Source of the DNA: Desulfovibrio sp. Dsv1
GTDB lineage: Bacteria; Desulfobacterota; Desulfovibrionia; Desulfovibrionales; Desulfovibrionaceae
DNA length: 16,948 nt
Direction of reading: 5' to 3'
NCBI GenBank assembly: GCA_000403945.1
Contig: APFI01000168.1
Location: forward strand, 1 to 16,948
A program made the position numbers and the translations under genes. Under the pieces are notes generated by a model. That model ran no database searches, was not told the DNA's origin, and was given only the letters and a program-made list of their open reading frames with translations. The number at the start of each line of letters is the position of its first letter. Within the stretch, counting starts at the first letter, position 1. This document shows, piece by piece, positions 1 through 6,685 of this stretch.

Positions 1-61
1 AAATCTTCCCTCCTGAGTTGGCTATAACGTATACCAGTACTCAAAGGGACTAAACACCTAG

Positions 62-86
62 CTGCTGCGCATGCGCAGCAGATTTT
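62..86 (+). terminator. Perfect 20-bp palindrome with T-run, likely terminator of an upstream gene
   Basis: CTGCTGCGCATGCGCAGCAG is fully self-complementary and folds into an 8-bp GC-rich stem with a CATG tetraloop. It is followed by ATTTT on the plus strand. This matches a factor-independent terminator for a gene lying left of the window. Bases 1-61 hold no coding region I can identify. Confidence 0.55.
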
Positions 87-253
87 CACACCGCGCGCTC
101 CTGTAGACCGAATGCCGATTGTCGAGATGGCTGGCGGCCATGTCCAGCAGGGTGCGCAGTTCCGGAGCACTTCTTCATACTATATTATTATGAGCGGTAG
201 TAAAAGTGGCGCACATCGTTTTCCACGGCGTCTTTGCTGCCCCAGAAGTATAG

Positions 254-850
254 TCACTGGATTGAAGACCACAAAAGGATGCATCCGATCTGGACAACGG
301 CCAGGAATGACGCCGCCTTTTTCGCGTATCGGGTCACAATGCCGCGCCATCGCTTCAAATGAGGGAACGCGTTCTCCATCAGGCATCGGGCCCTGCAAGG
401 CTCCCTGTCGCAATCACGCCGCTCCCTGCGGCTTTTCTCCGGAGGAATGACCGCTTCCATTCCCCGCCTTTCGGCCCGGGCGAGAATCCCATCCCTGTCA
501 TGGCCATTGACCGCCAAAAGTCTTTCCGCCGCAAATCCGTCAATCAGAGCGCGATTGCCCGAGCGCAATCCGCTTGTCGCGCCCTGTGTGACAAAAGCCC
601 TGCCCGGCATGTCATGCGCATCTGCGGTCAAATGCCATTTTGTGTTGAGCCCCCTTTTGCGCCTGCCGCATGAGGGTGAACCTGGCAATGGCCGGCATCG
701 ATCATCAGACATGCGGGGTCCGGCTCATCAATCGGAATTTCAGGCGGTCGCTCCCACACGCCATTGTCGCGCCAACGGATGAAGCGTCGGCGGGTGTCGC
801 TCCATCCGCCAGGGTCGGGGGGGGCAGGTCTCGCCATGTAGCGCCCGCGC
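254..850 (-). pseudogene. Decayed IS5-family DDE transposase
   Basis: Two overlapping minus-strand frames together give a recognisable IS5-family transposase. The upstream frame (to about 628) contains WSDTRRRFIRWRDNGVWER, a MIDAGH stretch matching the first catalytic Asp (usually MIDASH), and VHPHAAGAKGG. The downstream frame (712 to the stop at 254) continues with GLNTKWHL, VIPPEKSRRERRD and ENAFPHLKRWRGI. A frameshift plus a small deletion (the usual NQDMSRTKG-like link is missing) lies near 650. The second catalytic Asp, normally in LADRGYD, is changed to LAVNGHD, so the enzyme would be dead even without the frameshift. The N-terminal part before WSDT is too degraded to place the start, and no clear terminal inverted repeats were seen. 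The family call is confident; the exact limits are not. Confidence 0.8.
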
Positions 851-1164
851 ACCGGTTGTCGTGATCCCCGCCGCCCCAACTTCCTTCTAGGGGGCCATGC
901 AGAACTCACTGGAGCTTGGGCGCTCCGCTGGGCAAAGGCTTCGCTCTGAGCAAGGAGGCCCCGCCGATTTCGGACGGCCGTGAGCGGACTGGCCTTTCCG
1001 GTTGCTCCCAAGGGGTCGCTTGTCTTTTCAACAGGCATTGGATAGAACGGCAACAGGTCCGGCGTGGGGCCTTGGTGGCGGGACGATATGTGTTTGCCGG
1101 CCGCCGCGCAGCATTGACTGCCACCAGCCTTTACGCAGGCACATCACTCGCAGGAGAAATGTTC
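851..1164. other. Non-coding stretch between IS relic and small exported protein gene
   Basis: About 310 bases with no open frame that looks like a protein. It probably includes the outer end of the IS5 relic on the left and the promoter and leader of the following gene on the right. A TTGACT at 1114-1119 resembles a -35 box, but no matching -10 box is found at the right distance, so I call no promoter. No tRNA-like or other RNA fold was recognised. Confidence 0.4.
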
Positions 1165-1617
1165 ATGTTGAAAAAGTTTGTGGCCTTTGTGTCCATTATG
1201 CTGCTGGCCCTGCCCGCCATGGCCGGGGAGTTGAGCACCGAATATTTTACGGTCAATATGCCTGACGACTGGAAGGTCATCATGCCGTCCACGGAAAATC
1301 AGGGCATCACCAGTGCCGTCTTCGCCAAAAACACGAGCGGCGTTTCCGTCACCATGGTGGGCCCCAGCAGCGGTGCCGACGCAAAAACCATTGCCGGAAT
1401 GTTCGCCACCCAGTTCAAGGCGGAAAAGCCTCCGGTGGAAAAGAACGGCCAATACACCTTCAATTTCACCCAGCAGCAAGTGCCCTGCCAAGCTTGGGTG
1501 GCCGTTCAGGGCGACGTGTTCATGGTCAGCTCCCTGGCCGGAAACCAGAAGGAAGCGCTGAATTTCATCAAGAAGAATGTCAAGAGCGCCGATTACGCCA
1601 AGCTGCTCCCGCAATAA
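1165..1617 (+). CDS. Small exported protein of unknown function
   Basis: A 150-residue protein with a clear signal peptide: MLKK, a hydrophobic core (FVAFVSIMLLALPA) and an AMA cleavage site near residue 20, giving a mature protein starting GELSTEYF. The mature part is a soluble domain of about 130 residues. It carries FTVNMPDDWKV near its start, a pattern also seen in small PsbP/DcrB-like exported domains, but the resemblance is weak and I assign no function. A single Cys sits in QVPCQAW. I chose the ATG at 1165 because AGGAG at 1152-1156 is 8 bases away; the ATG at 1159 would be only 2 bases from it. The gene stands alone and is followed by a terminator at 1638-1663. It would act in the periplasm or on the cell surface. 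Confidence 0.8.
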   Translation: MLKKFVAFVSIMLLALPAMAGELSTEYFTVNMPDDWKVIMPSTENQGITSAVFAKNTSGVSVTMVGPSSGADAKTIAGMFATQFKAEKPPVEKNGQYTFNFTQQQVPCQAWVAVQGDVFMVSSLAGNQKEALNFIKKNVKSADYAKLLPQ

Positions 1618-1637
1618 TAGAAAATGTGATACGCAGC

Positions 1638-1663
1638 AAAACGTCTCGAATGGGGCGTTTTTT
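1638..1663. terminator. Two-way intrinsic terminator
   Basis: AAAACGTC pairs with GGCGTTTT (8 bp, one G-U pair) around an 8-base loop, followed by TTT on the plus strand. Because the arms are A- and T-rich at their bases, the opposite strand reads as a hairpin ending in TTTT as well. It sits 20 bases after the exported-protein gene and just past the stop of the convergent amidotransferase relic, so it could have served both. Confidence 0.7.
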
Positions 1664-2115
1664 ATACCGTTTCCTCGGTCAGCCAGCGGCGAAAATGCCT
1701 GTTCGGCTTGGCACCGCCCAAGCGCAGGGCGTCTTTGCGGATGCGCCGGGAATCCAGACCGGCTCTGGGCCAGTTCGCGGCAATGCCCCATGAGCCGGGT
1801 TTCCATGCACGCCGCATCCACGCCCGGCATAGACCCGCGCGCCGAACGCCGCTGTCATCAACTGCGCGCCCAGGCAGACGATCAGCAACGGGGCGGCCCG
1901 AAGCCAGTCGTGCTTTGATCAGGGGCAGTTCCTGTCGCAAAAAGGGGTAAACGTCCTCCTGAGCCACGCCGATGTGCCCACCCAAAGTCACGGCCAGATC
2001 GGCGTCCAGCCAGTCCCCATCGTCTCCAAAGACGCAAGGCCGGTCTGCAGATGCGGATCGTATAGCCCGCATCTTCCAGCGGCCCGGCAAAAACGCCCAG
2101 AGATTCAAATTTCCA
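1662..2115 (-). pseudogene. Broken class I glutamine amidotransferase (GuaA/GATase1-like)
   Basis: Fragments of one protein are spread over the three minus-strand frames. In order they are LGVFAGPLEDAGYTIR (about 2100-2055); LAVTLGGHIGVAQEDVYPF and PLIKARLASGRPV (about 2010-1893); VCLGAQLMTAAFGARVYAG (about 1880-1820); METRLMGHCRELAQ; and finally AGLDSRRIRKDALRLGG...RRWLTEETV, ending at the stop at 1662. This is the order of stand-alone class I amidotransferases, which use a nucleophilic Cys in the CLGAQ elbow. That Cys is still present. Frameshifts lie near 2065 and 1893. Roughly 80-100 residues are missing between GARVYAG and the C-terminal segment, and these normally include the catalytic His. 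The gene is therefore non-functional. The family call is from motif recognition; the original substrate is unknown. Confidence 0.75.
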
Positions 2116-2207
2116 CTTCCTGTGGATATTGGTAGTCGCCCCGCCAGGGGGCAATATGGTCGGAACGTATGCGGATACGGCATGGCCGGGATCACCGCAA
2201 TTTTCTA

Positions 2208-2237
2208 TTGCTACTTTTTTAAAATTTGTGCTACCAT
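2208..2237 (+). promoter_or_regulatory. Candidate promoter/operator of the nik operon with TGCTAC direct repeats
   Basis: In the AT-rich gap before nikK, TGCTAC occurs at 2209-2214 and again at 2229-2234, exactly 20 bases apart start to start (two helical turns). TTGCTA (2208-2213) and TACCAT (2232-2237) form a weak -35/-10 pair with 18-base spacing, so the repeats would overlap the promoter. A metal-dependent repressor such as NikR could bind here, but NikR sites are normally inverted repeats and this is a direct repeat. The assignment is tentative. Confidence 0.3.
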
Positions 2238-2320
2238 AACTTCACATATGCAGCCAAAAGGGCGCAATCCCCAAGCCCCAAGGGAAGCCGCCACCATCCC
2301 AAAACATAGAGGACGACATT

Positions 2321-3091
2321 ATGTGGAAAATCTGCTGCGCAAGCATGACCCTGCTGTTCTGTGTCGCCGCGCAGGCCGAGGCGCATTTCGGCATGGTCAT
2401 TCCCTCCACCGCCACAGTGACGGAGAAAAAAGACGCTGATCTGAAACTGGATATTTCCTTCTCCCACCCCATGGAAATGCAGGGCATGGACATGACCGGG
2501 CTCAAGGCCTTCACCGTCACCATGGACGGCAAAACAGAGGATCTCAAGGCCAGCCTCAAGCCCGCCGCGATCATGGGGCACAAGGCTTGGCAGACCGCCT
2601 TCAAGATCAAAAAACCCGGCGTCTACCAGTTCGCCGTGGAACCTGAACCCTACTTCGAACCCGCCGAGGACTGCTATATCATCCACTATACCAAGACCGC
2701 CGTGGCCGCCTTCGGCAACGAGGAAGGCTGGGATGAATCCCTAGGACTGAAAACGGAAATCGTGCCCCTGACCCGGCCTTTCGGCAATTATGCGGGCAAC
2801 GTCTTTCAGGGCCGCGTGCTGCTGGACGGCAAGCCCGTGCCCGGCGCGGAAGTGGAAGTGGAACCCTACAACAAAACCAAAGACCACGTGCCGCCCAATG
2901 AATATTTTGTCACCCAAGTGGTCAAGGCCGACGAAAACGGAGTGTTTTCCTATGGCGTGCCTTGGGCTGGCTGGTGGGGCTTCGCGGCTTTGAACACGGC
3001 CAGGGAAAAGATGGATTACAAGGGCGAAGCCAAGTCTGTGGAACTGGGCGCGGTGCTCTGGCTGGAATTCGCGGACCCCAAAACCAAGTAA
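2321..3091 (+). CDS. nikK: NikK-like periplasmic component of nickel/cobalt ECF transporter (DUF4198)
   Basis: A 256-residue exported protein of the DUF4198 family, the type found as NikK in nickel uptake operons. Residues 1-21 form a signal peptide; an A-E-A cleavage site would leave a mature protein beginning with His22 (HFGMVIPS). The body is beta-rich, with a second domain containing GNVFQGRVLLDGKPVPGAEVEVEPY, a typical transthyretin/carboxypeptidase-regulatory-like stretch, and a conserved-looking VPWAGWWGFAAL near the end. No membrane anchor is visible, so it is probably soluble in the periplasm, where it may help present metal to NikM. The ATG at 2321 has AGAGGA 7 bases upstream. It is the first gene of the five-gene operon and is 53 bases from nikM. 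The family and context are solid; the exact role of NikK in transport is not well established. Confidence 0.82.
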   Translation: MWKICCASMTLLFCVAAQAEAHFGMVIPSTATVTEKKDADLKLDISFSHPMEMQGMDMTGLKAFTVTMDGKTEDLKASLKPAAIMGHKAWQTAFKIKKPGVYQFAVEPEPYFEPAEDCYIIHYTKTAVAAFGNEEGWDESLGLKTEIVPLTRPFGNYAGNVFQGRVLLDGKPVPGAEVEVEPYNKTKDHVPPNEYFVTQVVKADENGVFSYGVPWAGWWGFAALNTAREKMDYKGEAKSVELGAVLWLEFADPKTK

Positions 3092-3144
3092 AGGGACCGC
3101 TTCCCCGCGCCGGACCGGGCGCGAAACTGCCGCAAGGAAGCAGC

Positions 3145-3756
3145 ATGCATATCGCGGAAGGCGTCCTTTCCCCGACCGTGCTCGGCGCGGGCGCGGTTCT
3201 GGCGGCGGCGGGCACGACCATCGGCCTGCGCAAACTGGATTACGACCGGCTGATGACTGTGGGCATTCTTTCAGCGGCCTTTTTCGTGGGTTCGCTGATC
3301 CATGTCCCCGTCGGCTTTTCCAGCGTTCACCTGATCCTCAACGGCTTGGTGGGCGTACTGCTGGGCTGGGCGGCTTTTCCCGCCATTCTGGCGGCGCTGC
3401 TGCTGCAGGCTCTGCTCTTTCAGTTCGGCGGTCTCACGGTGCTGGGCGTGAACACCTTCACCATGGGGTTTTCCAGCGTGCTGGCTTGGTACTGCTACCG
3501 GGGCGTCATCCATATCTGGCCCGGCCCGGCGGGCATCCGCGCGGCCGCCTTCTGCGGTGGCGTGCTGGGCGTGGCCTTGGCCGCCGTGCTCACCGCCCTA
3601 GCTCTGGCTTTCACCAGCGAGGGTTTCCGGACTGCCGCGCAATTGCTGCTTCTGGCCCATCTGCCCGTCATGCTGGCAGAAGGCCTGATCACCATGTTCA
3701 CTGTGGTCTTTATTCACCGCGTGCGTCCCGAAATGCTCCAAACCGCGCGCGCCTGA
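3145..3756 (+). CDS. nikM: Nickel/cobalt ECF transporter substrate-binding membrane subunit NikM (CbiM family)
   Basis: A 203-residue integral membrane protein of the CbiM/NikM S-component family. It starts with the family hallmark MHIAEG. In NikM structures the free N-terminal amine and His2 bind the metal, together with a His from the first loops; here the SSVHL His62 is the likely partner, and His53 is nearby. Six or so hydrophobic segments follow. The GGLTVLGVNTFTMG motif around 108-121 is also typical. The ATG at 3145 is preceded by AAGGAAG 4 bases away, and a start here gives the required Met-His N-terminus; starting further upstream would destroy it. The short length shows that NikN is not fused, and nikL follows in its place. 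The protein captures Ni2+ (or Co2+) and passes it through the membrane with NikQ and NikO. Nickel rather than cobalt is inferred from the presence of nikK and nikL. Confidence 0.9.
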   Translation: MHIAEGVLSPTVLGAGAVLAAAGTTIGLRKLDYDRLMTVGILSAAFFVGSLIHVPVGFSSVHLILNGLVGVLLGWAAFPAILAALLLQALLFQFGGLTVLGVNTFTMGFSSVLAWYCYRGVIHIWPGPAGIRAAAFCGGVLGVALAAVLTALALAFTSEGFRTAAQLLLLAHLPVMLAEGLITMFTVVFIHRVRPEMLQTARA

Positions 3757-3786
3757 ACGCCGTTGCCACAGTTGAAGGAATTCGCA

Positions 3787-4416
3787 ATGAACAACATTTT
3801 TTTGCTTTCCCCACGCCGCTCTGCGGCTATACTTATCTCGCTTGTGCTGCTCGCGCTGTTGCTTCCGGCTCCGGCCCAAGCCCACAGGGTCAATATTTTC
3901 GTCTGGCTGGAGGGCGACAGCGTCATGGTGAAATGCGGCTTCAACCGCAATTCGCCGGTCAAGAACGGCCTGATCGCGGTTTTTGACGTCACAAACGGCA
4001 AGAAATTGCTGCAAGGCCATACCGACGGCAACGGGTGTTTCAGCTTTCCCATCCCCCCTGCGGCGCGCGCCGGCCACAGCCTGCGCATCCAGATTGCTGC
4101 GGGCGAAGGCCACCAGAACGAGTGGATCATGGATGCCTCCGAATTTTCCGGCGCGGCCGCACCCACGGCAAACCCCATGGAAAAGGTGGAAAGGGCGGGC
4201 AGACCCCAAGGCGCGGCGGATTCTGCCACAGCCGCCACGCCGGACGAAGTGCGCGCCATCGTCAACGCTGCCTTGGACACCAAACTGGGGCCCATCCGGC
4301 GCGATCTGGCGGCCCAGGTCAATGCGGGGCCCAGTCTGCGGGATATCATCGGCGGCATCGGCTGGATTCTGGGTCTGGTGGGCATAGGCCTTTACCTCAA
4401 GGGACGGCGCGGGTAA
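3787..4416 (+). CDS. nikL: NikL, accessory membrane-anchored subunit of the nickel ECF transporter
   Basis: A 209-residue protein with an N-terminal signal peptide (hydrophobic 13-30, AQA cleavage site), so the mature protein is predicted to begin at His33 (HRVNIFVW). An Ig/transthyretin-like domain (about 33-120) has the NikL pattern FVWLEGDSVMVKCGFNR and VKNGLIAVFD. A hydrophilic linker (about 120-180) follows, then one C-terminal membrane span (187-204) ending in KGRRG. The segment LRDIIGGIGWILGLVG before and in the span is characteristic of NikL. The ATG at 3787 has AAGGA 7 bases upstream, preferred over an in-frame TTG at 3763. It lies 30 bases after nikM and replaces the NikN/CbiN small subunit found in other CbiMNQO systems. 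Its stop overlaps a second ATG (TAATG), discussed under the nikL-nikQ gap. Confidence 0.87.
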   Translation: MNNIFLLSPRRSAAILISLVLLALLLPAPAQAHRVNIFVWLEGDSVMVKCGFNRNSPVKNGLIAVFDVTNGKKLLQGHTDGNGCFSFPIPPAARAGHSLRIQIAAGEGHQNEWIMDASEFSGAAAPTANPMEKVERAGRPQGAADSATAATPDEVRAIVNAALDTKLGPIRRDLAAQVNAGPSLRDIIGGIGWILGLVGIGLYLKGRRG

Positions 4417-4503
4417 TGACAATGCCGGACAGGCCCTGCCGCCCGCTTTCGGAATGGGCGGCGGAGCGCTTTTTTCTCTGAAACCGAAATAAAAAATTAT
4501 CTT
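4416..4503 (+). other. nikL-nikQ gap with coupled micro-ORF and GC-rich hairpin
   Basis: The nikL stop overlaps an ATG (TAATG) that opens a 21-codon frame ending at 4481 (MTMPDRPCRPLSEWAAERFF and a final L). Inside it GCCGCCC (4438-4444) pairs with GGGCGGC (4456-4462) around an 11-base loop, followed after 6 bases by a TTTTTT-rich stretch (4470-4475), which looks like an attenuator or leaky terminator. The stretch before nikQ is very AT-rich and lacks a Shine-Dalgarno sequence. Whether the micro-ORF is translated cannot be told from sequence. Confidence 0.35.
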
Positions 4504-5265
4504 GTGTTCGACCAGCCCGTTGTCCGCCCTTCGCCCTTTCATGCCATTGACCCGCGCGTGCGTTTGGCGCTCGCCGTTCTGATCGCTGTCTGTCTGGCTC
4601 CGCTGAAGAACCTGACGGCATGCTGGCTGGGTCTGGTTCTGGGCGTGGCGCTGCTGGCGACTTCGCGCCCGCCGCTGTCGCTTCTGTTTCGCCGGCTGGC
4701 GGTGGTGAACACTTTCATTCTCTTTCTCTGGTGCGTGACGCCTTGGACTACGCCGGGCACGGATCTGGTCCAATGGGGCGTGTTCGCCATCAGCGCCGAA
4801 GGCGTGCGCCTGTCCCTGCTGGTGAGCATCAAATCCAACGCAATTGTCTGCGTCTTTCTGGCCTTGGTGGCCAGCATGGATTCGCCCACTGTGGGGCACG
4901 CCCTAGAGCGGCTGCGTTGTCCCCGCAAGCTTGTGTTTCTCTTTCTGTTTACGGGCCGCTACGTATATGTGCTCGCCTCGGAATGGCAGACGCTCAACGT
5001 GGCCGCGCGCCTGCGCGGCTTCAGGCCGCGCACCGATCTGCACACCTACCGCGCCTTGGCCTCCCTGCTGGGCATGCTCTTGGTGCGCGCGTACGAACGT
5101 TCGCTGCGCGTGCGCGAAGCCATGTTGCTGCGCGGCTTTGAAGGCCGCTTCCGCTCCGTGACCGTCTTCCGCGCCCGGCCCGTGGACGCGCTGTTTGCCT
5201 TGGGCCTGCTGCTCTGTCTGGCGGGCATCGCCTGGACGGAGTGGAAAGGAGACCCGCATGTCTGA
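4504..5265 (+). CDS. nikQ: Nickel/cobalt ECF transporter transmembrane coupling subunit NikQ (CbiQ family)
   Basis: A 253-residue EcfT-type membrane protein. HAIDPRVRLAL at 13-23 is the standard CbiQ opening, followed by hydrophobic segments at about 18-33, 38-52, 63-80, 101-124 and 226-243. Two coupling-helix motifs of the A-x-x-x-R-G type lie in the cytoplasmic region, AARLRGF at 167-173 and AMLLRGF at 206-212; these transmit ATPase movement from NikO to NikM. The only start that fits is GTG at 4504. The frame is open back to 4420 but contains no ATG, and no ribosome binding site is visible upstream, so translation may depend on coupling or on an unstructured AT-rich leader. The end overlaps nikO by 8 bases, so the two subunits are probably made together. 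Confidence 0.87.
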   Translation: MFDQPVVRPSPFHAIDPRVRLALAVLIAVCLAPLKNLTACWLGLVLGVALLATSRPPLSLLFRRLAVVNTFILFLWCVTPWTTPGTDLVQWGVFAISAEGVRLSLLVSIKSNAIVCVFLALVASMDSPTVGHALERLRCPRKLVFLFLFTGRYVYVLASEWQTLNVAARLRGFRPRTDLHTYRALASLLGMLLVRAYERSLRVREAMLLRGFEGRFRSVTVFRARPVDALFALGLLLCLAGIAWTEWKGDPHV

Positions 5266-6007
5266 GCCCGTTGTTTCCCACGCGGGCGGGGAAGCCATCT
5301 TCAGTCTGGAGCACGTCGATTTTGCCTATACCCGTGACGGGAAGCCGAGAGCAGTGCTGCGTGATGTGAATTTTGCTCTTTTTCCGGCGCAAAAGATTGG
5401 TCTGTACGGCCCCAACGGCAGCGGCAAAACCACATTTTTCCGCTGTATCACGGGGCTGGCCCGCCCACAGCGGGGTATGGTCCGCTTTCACGGACAGATC
5501 CTGAGCCGTGAAAAGGATTTCCGCGAACTGCGCTGCAAAGTGGGATTCGTGCTCCAACACGCCGAGGACCAGCTTTTTTTCCCCACCGTGCTGGAAGATG
5601 TGGCCTTCGGCCCGCTCAATCTGGGCCTCACGCCCGGCGAAGCCCGTCAGCGCGCTCTGGAAACCTTGGAGAATCTGGGGCTCGCGGGCTTTGAACAACG
5701 CCTCACCCACCACCTGTCCGGCGGCGAAAAAAAATTGATCTCCCTAGCCACCGTGCTGGCCATGCGACCTGAAGCCCTGCTGTTGGATGAACCCACCAAC
5801 GACTTGGACAACGACGCGCGCCAGCGGATCATTGATATCCTGCGCGGCCTTTCTACGGCCCGGATCACGATTTCTCACGACTGGGACTTTCTAATCCAAA
5901 CCTCCATGGAATATCTGACCATTCTGGACGGCCGCCTCACTTTTTGCGCCCCGTCCTTCGCCCACGCCCATCCGCTGGGCAACGAACCGCACGAACACGA
6001 GATATAG
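5258..6007 (+). CDS. nikO: Nickel/cobalt ECF transporter ATP-binding subunit NikO
   Basis: A 249-residue ABC ATPase of the CbiO/NikO family. Walker A GPNGSGKT is at 51-58, the Q-loop Gln at 100 in a context typical of ECF ATPases (VLQHAEDQLFFPTVLEDVAFGP), the signature LSGGE at 153-157, Walker B ALLLDEP at 173-179, the D-loop NDLD at 181-184 and the switch His at 207 (ISHDWD). All catalytic residues are present. The last 15 residues are His-rich (HAHPLGNEPHEHEI), which may bind nickel and could serve as a metal sensor or store; this is inference. The ATG at 5258 has AAAGGAG 6 bases upstream, inside the end of nikQ. NikO is the last gene of the operon. Four bases after its stop begins the minus-strand tail of an unrelated gene remnant, so the original 3' region seems to have been lost. 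Confidence 0.92.
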   Translation: MSEPVVSHAGGEAIFSLEHVDFAYTRDGKPRAVLRDVNFALFPAQKIGLYGPNGSGKTTFFRCITGLARPQRGMVRFHGQILSREKDFRELRCKVGFVLQHAEDQLFFPTVLEDVAFGPLNLGLTPGEARQRALETLENLGLAGFEQRLTHHLSGGEKKLISLATVLAMRPEALLLDEPTNDLDNDARQRIIDILRGLSTARITISHDWDFLIQTSMEYLTILDGRLTFCAPSFAHAHPLGNEPHEHEI

Positions 6008-6011
6008 CGCC

Positions 6012-6245
6012 TCACCGGCCTGTCCGCACGCCGTTGTCGGCGTCAAGAGTAATGGCCCCCACAACCGTGCCCTTGTCGGCGGCACCGTCGGTGCTCATCT
6101 GAACGATGCTATAGACGTTCTGCCCATCAGTGTTGGTGTCATGCAGGAAAACCACGGCCCTGTCGTCCTTGGCACAGGTCAGGCTGAGGCTGTTGGCGGC
6201 CACCAGCACGTCGTCCTCGGCCTGGGTGAAGATGCCGGAGTCCGC
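6012..6245 (-). pseudogene. C-terminal fragment of a possible type I-secreted (RTX/surface) protein
   Basis: About 77 residues read toward the stop at 6012: ADSGIFTQAEDDVLVAANS, LTCAKDDRAVVFLHDTNTDG, QNVYSIVQMSTDGAADKG, TVVGAITLDADNG. The Asp/Asn/Gly-rich, Val-rich pattern and short length resemble the C-terminal secretion tails of calcium-binding type I-secreted proteins in Desulfovibrio-like bacteria. The frame has no proper start: its upstream end abuts the IS200-type transposase relic at 6246, which probably interrupted it, and the rest of the protein is not in the window. I am fairly sure it is a protein remnant but unsure of the family. Confidence 0.45.
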
Positions 6246-6536
6246 CACAGCAAGGAACTGTTCTGTTCAATACGGGAAGGACTGGGGAGTGCCTTGCATA
6301 AGCCGGTGGAGCGGAAGCACAGCAAAATACCAACGGGGCATCTTTTAGCAGGCCATGTCCATATCCTGATACCGATACCACCCAAGATAGCGGTGCCTTC
6401 AGTAGTAGTAGGGTATATGAAAGGCAAGAGTGCCATATACATGGCAGGAAACATAAGTGGCCATCGAAGAAATTTTACAAGCGGGGGAGAAATAGTCGCC
6501 TTTAGGCGGTTCAAGCGAAGCGTTAACCTGCTTTGA
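6246..6536 (+). pseudogene. IS200/IS605-type Y1 transposase (TnpA) relic
   Basis: A plus-strand frame contains KELFCSIREGLGSALHK, then GHLLAGHVHILIPIPPKIAV and GYMKGKSAIYMAGNISGHRR. This is the core of an IS200/IS605 single-strand transposase, including the HVH of the HUH metal site and the helix following it. The N-terminal 30-40 residues are missing. After GHRRNF the sequence breaks off before the catalytic-Tyr segment and runs into TSGGEIVAFRRFKRSVNLL, so the enzyme is inactive. GC content is lower than in neighbouring genes, as expected for a mobile element. The relic directly abuts the secreted-protein tail on the other strand and is followed by a typical right-end hairpin. Confidence 0.75.
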
Positions 6537-6547
6537 GCGGTATCCAC

Positions 6548-6580
6548 AATAACGCCCGGCTTTGCCGGGGGATACTTATT
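6548..6580 (+). mobile_element. Right-end subterminal hairpin of the IS200/IS605 relic
   Basis: CCCGGC TTT GCCGGG (6555-6569) is a perfect 6-bp stem with a 3-base loop, followed by GGATACTTATT. IS200/IS605 elements carry such a hairpin just inside the right end, where TnpA binds single-stranded DNA. Its position, shortly after the transposase relic and on the same strand, supports this reading. The exact cleavage site is not certain. Confidence 0.55.
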
Positions 6581-6685
6581 CAGCGGTCCGCGCAGGCGCG
6601 GCCACACCCGCATGTTATGCTCCGGCCGGGCGGCAAGGGCTTATCCTTCGAGCGCTAGCGCGGGTATCATCTCAGCTAACGGTAA

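Noticed and set aside
3598..4899. Long minus-strand open frame of 433 codons
   Set aside because: It runs antisense across nikM, nikL and nikQ; its Arg/His/Gln-rich composition is typical of a shadow frame.
6028..6043. ACGCCG-TTGT-CGGCGT hairpin after nikO as a terminator
   Set aside because: No T-run on either strand, and it lies inside the coding part of the secreted-protein tail.
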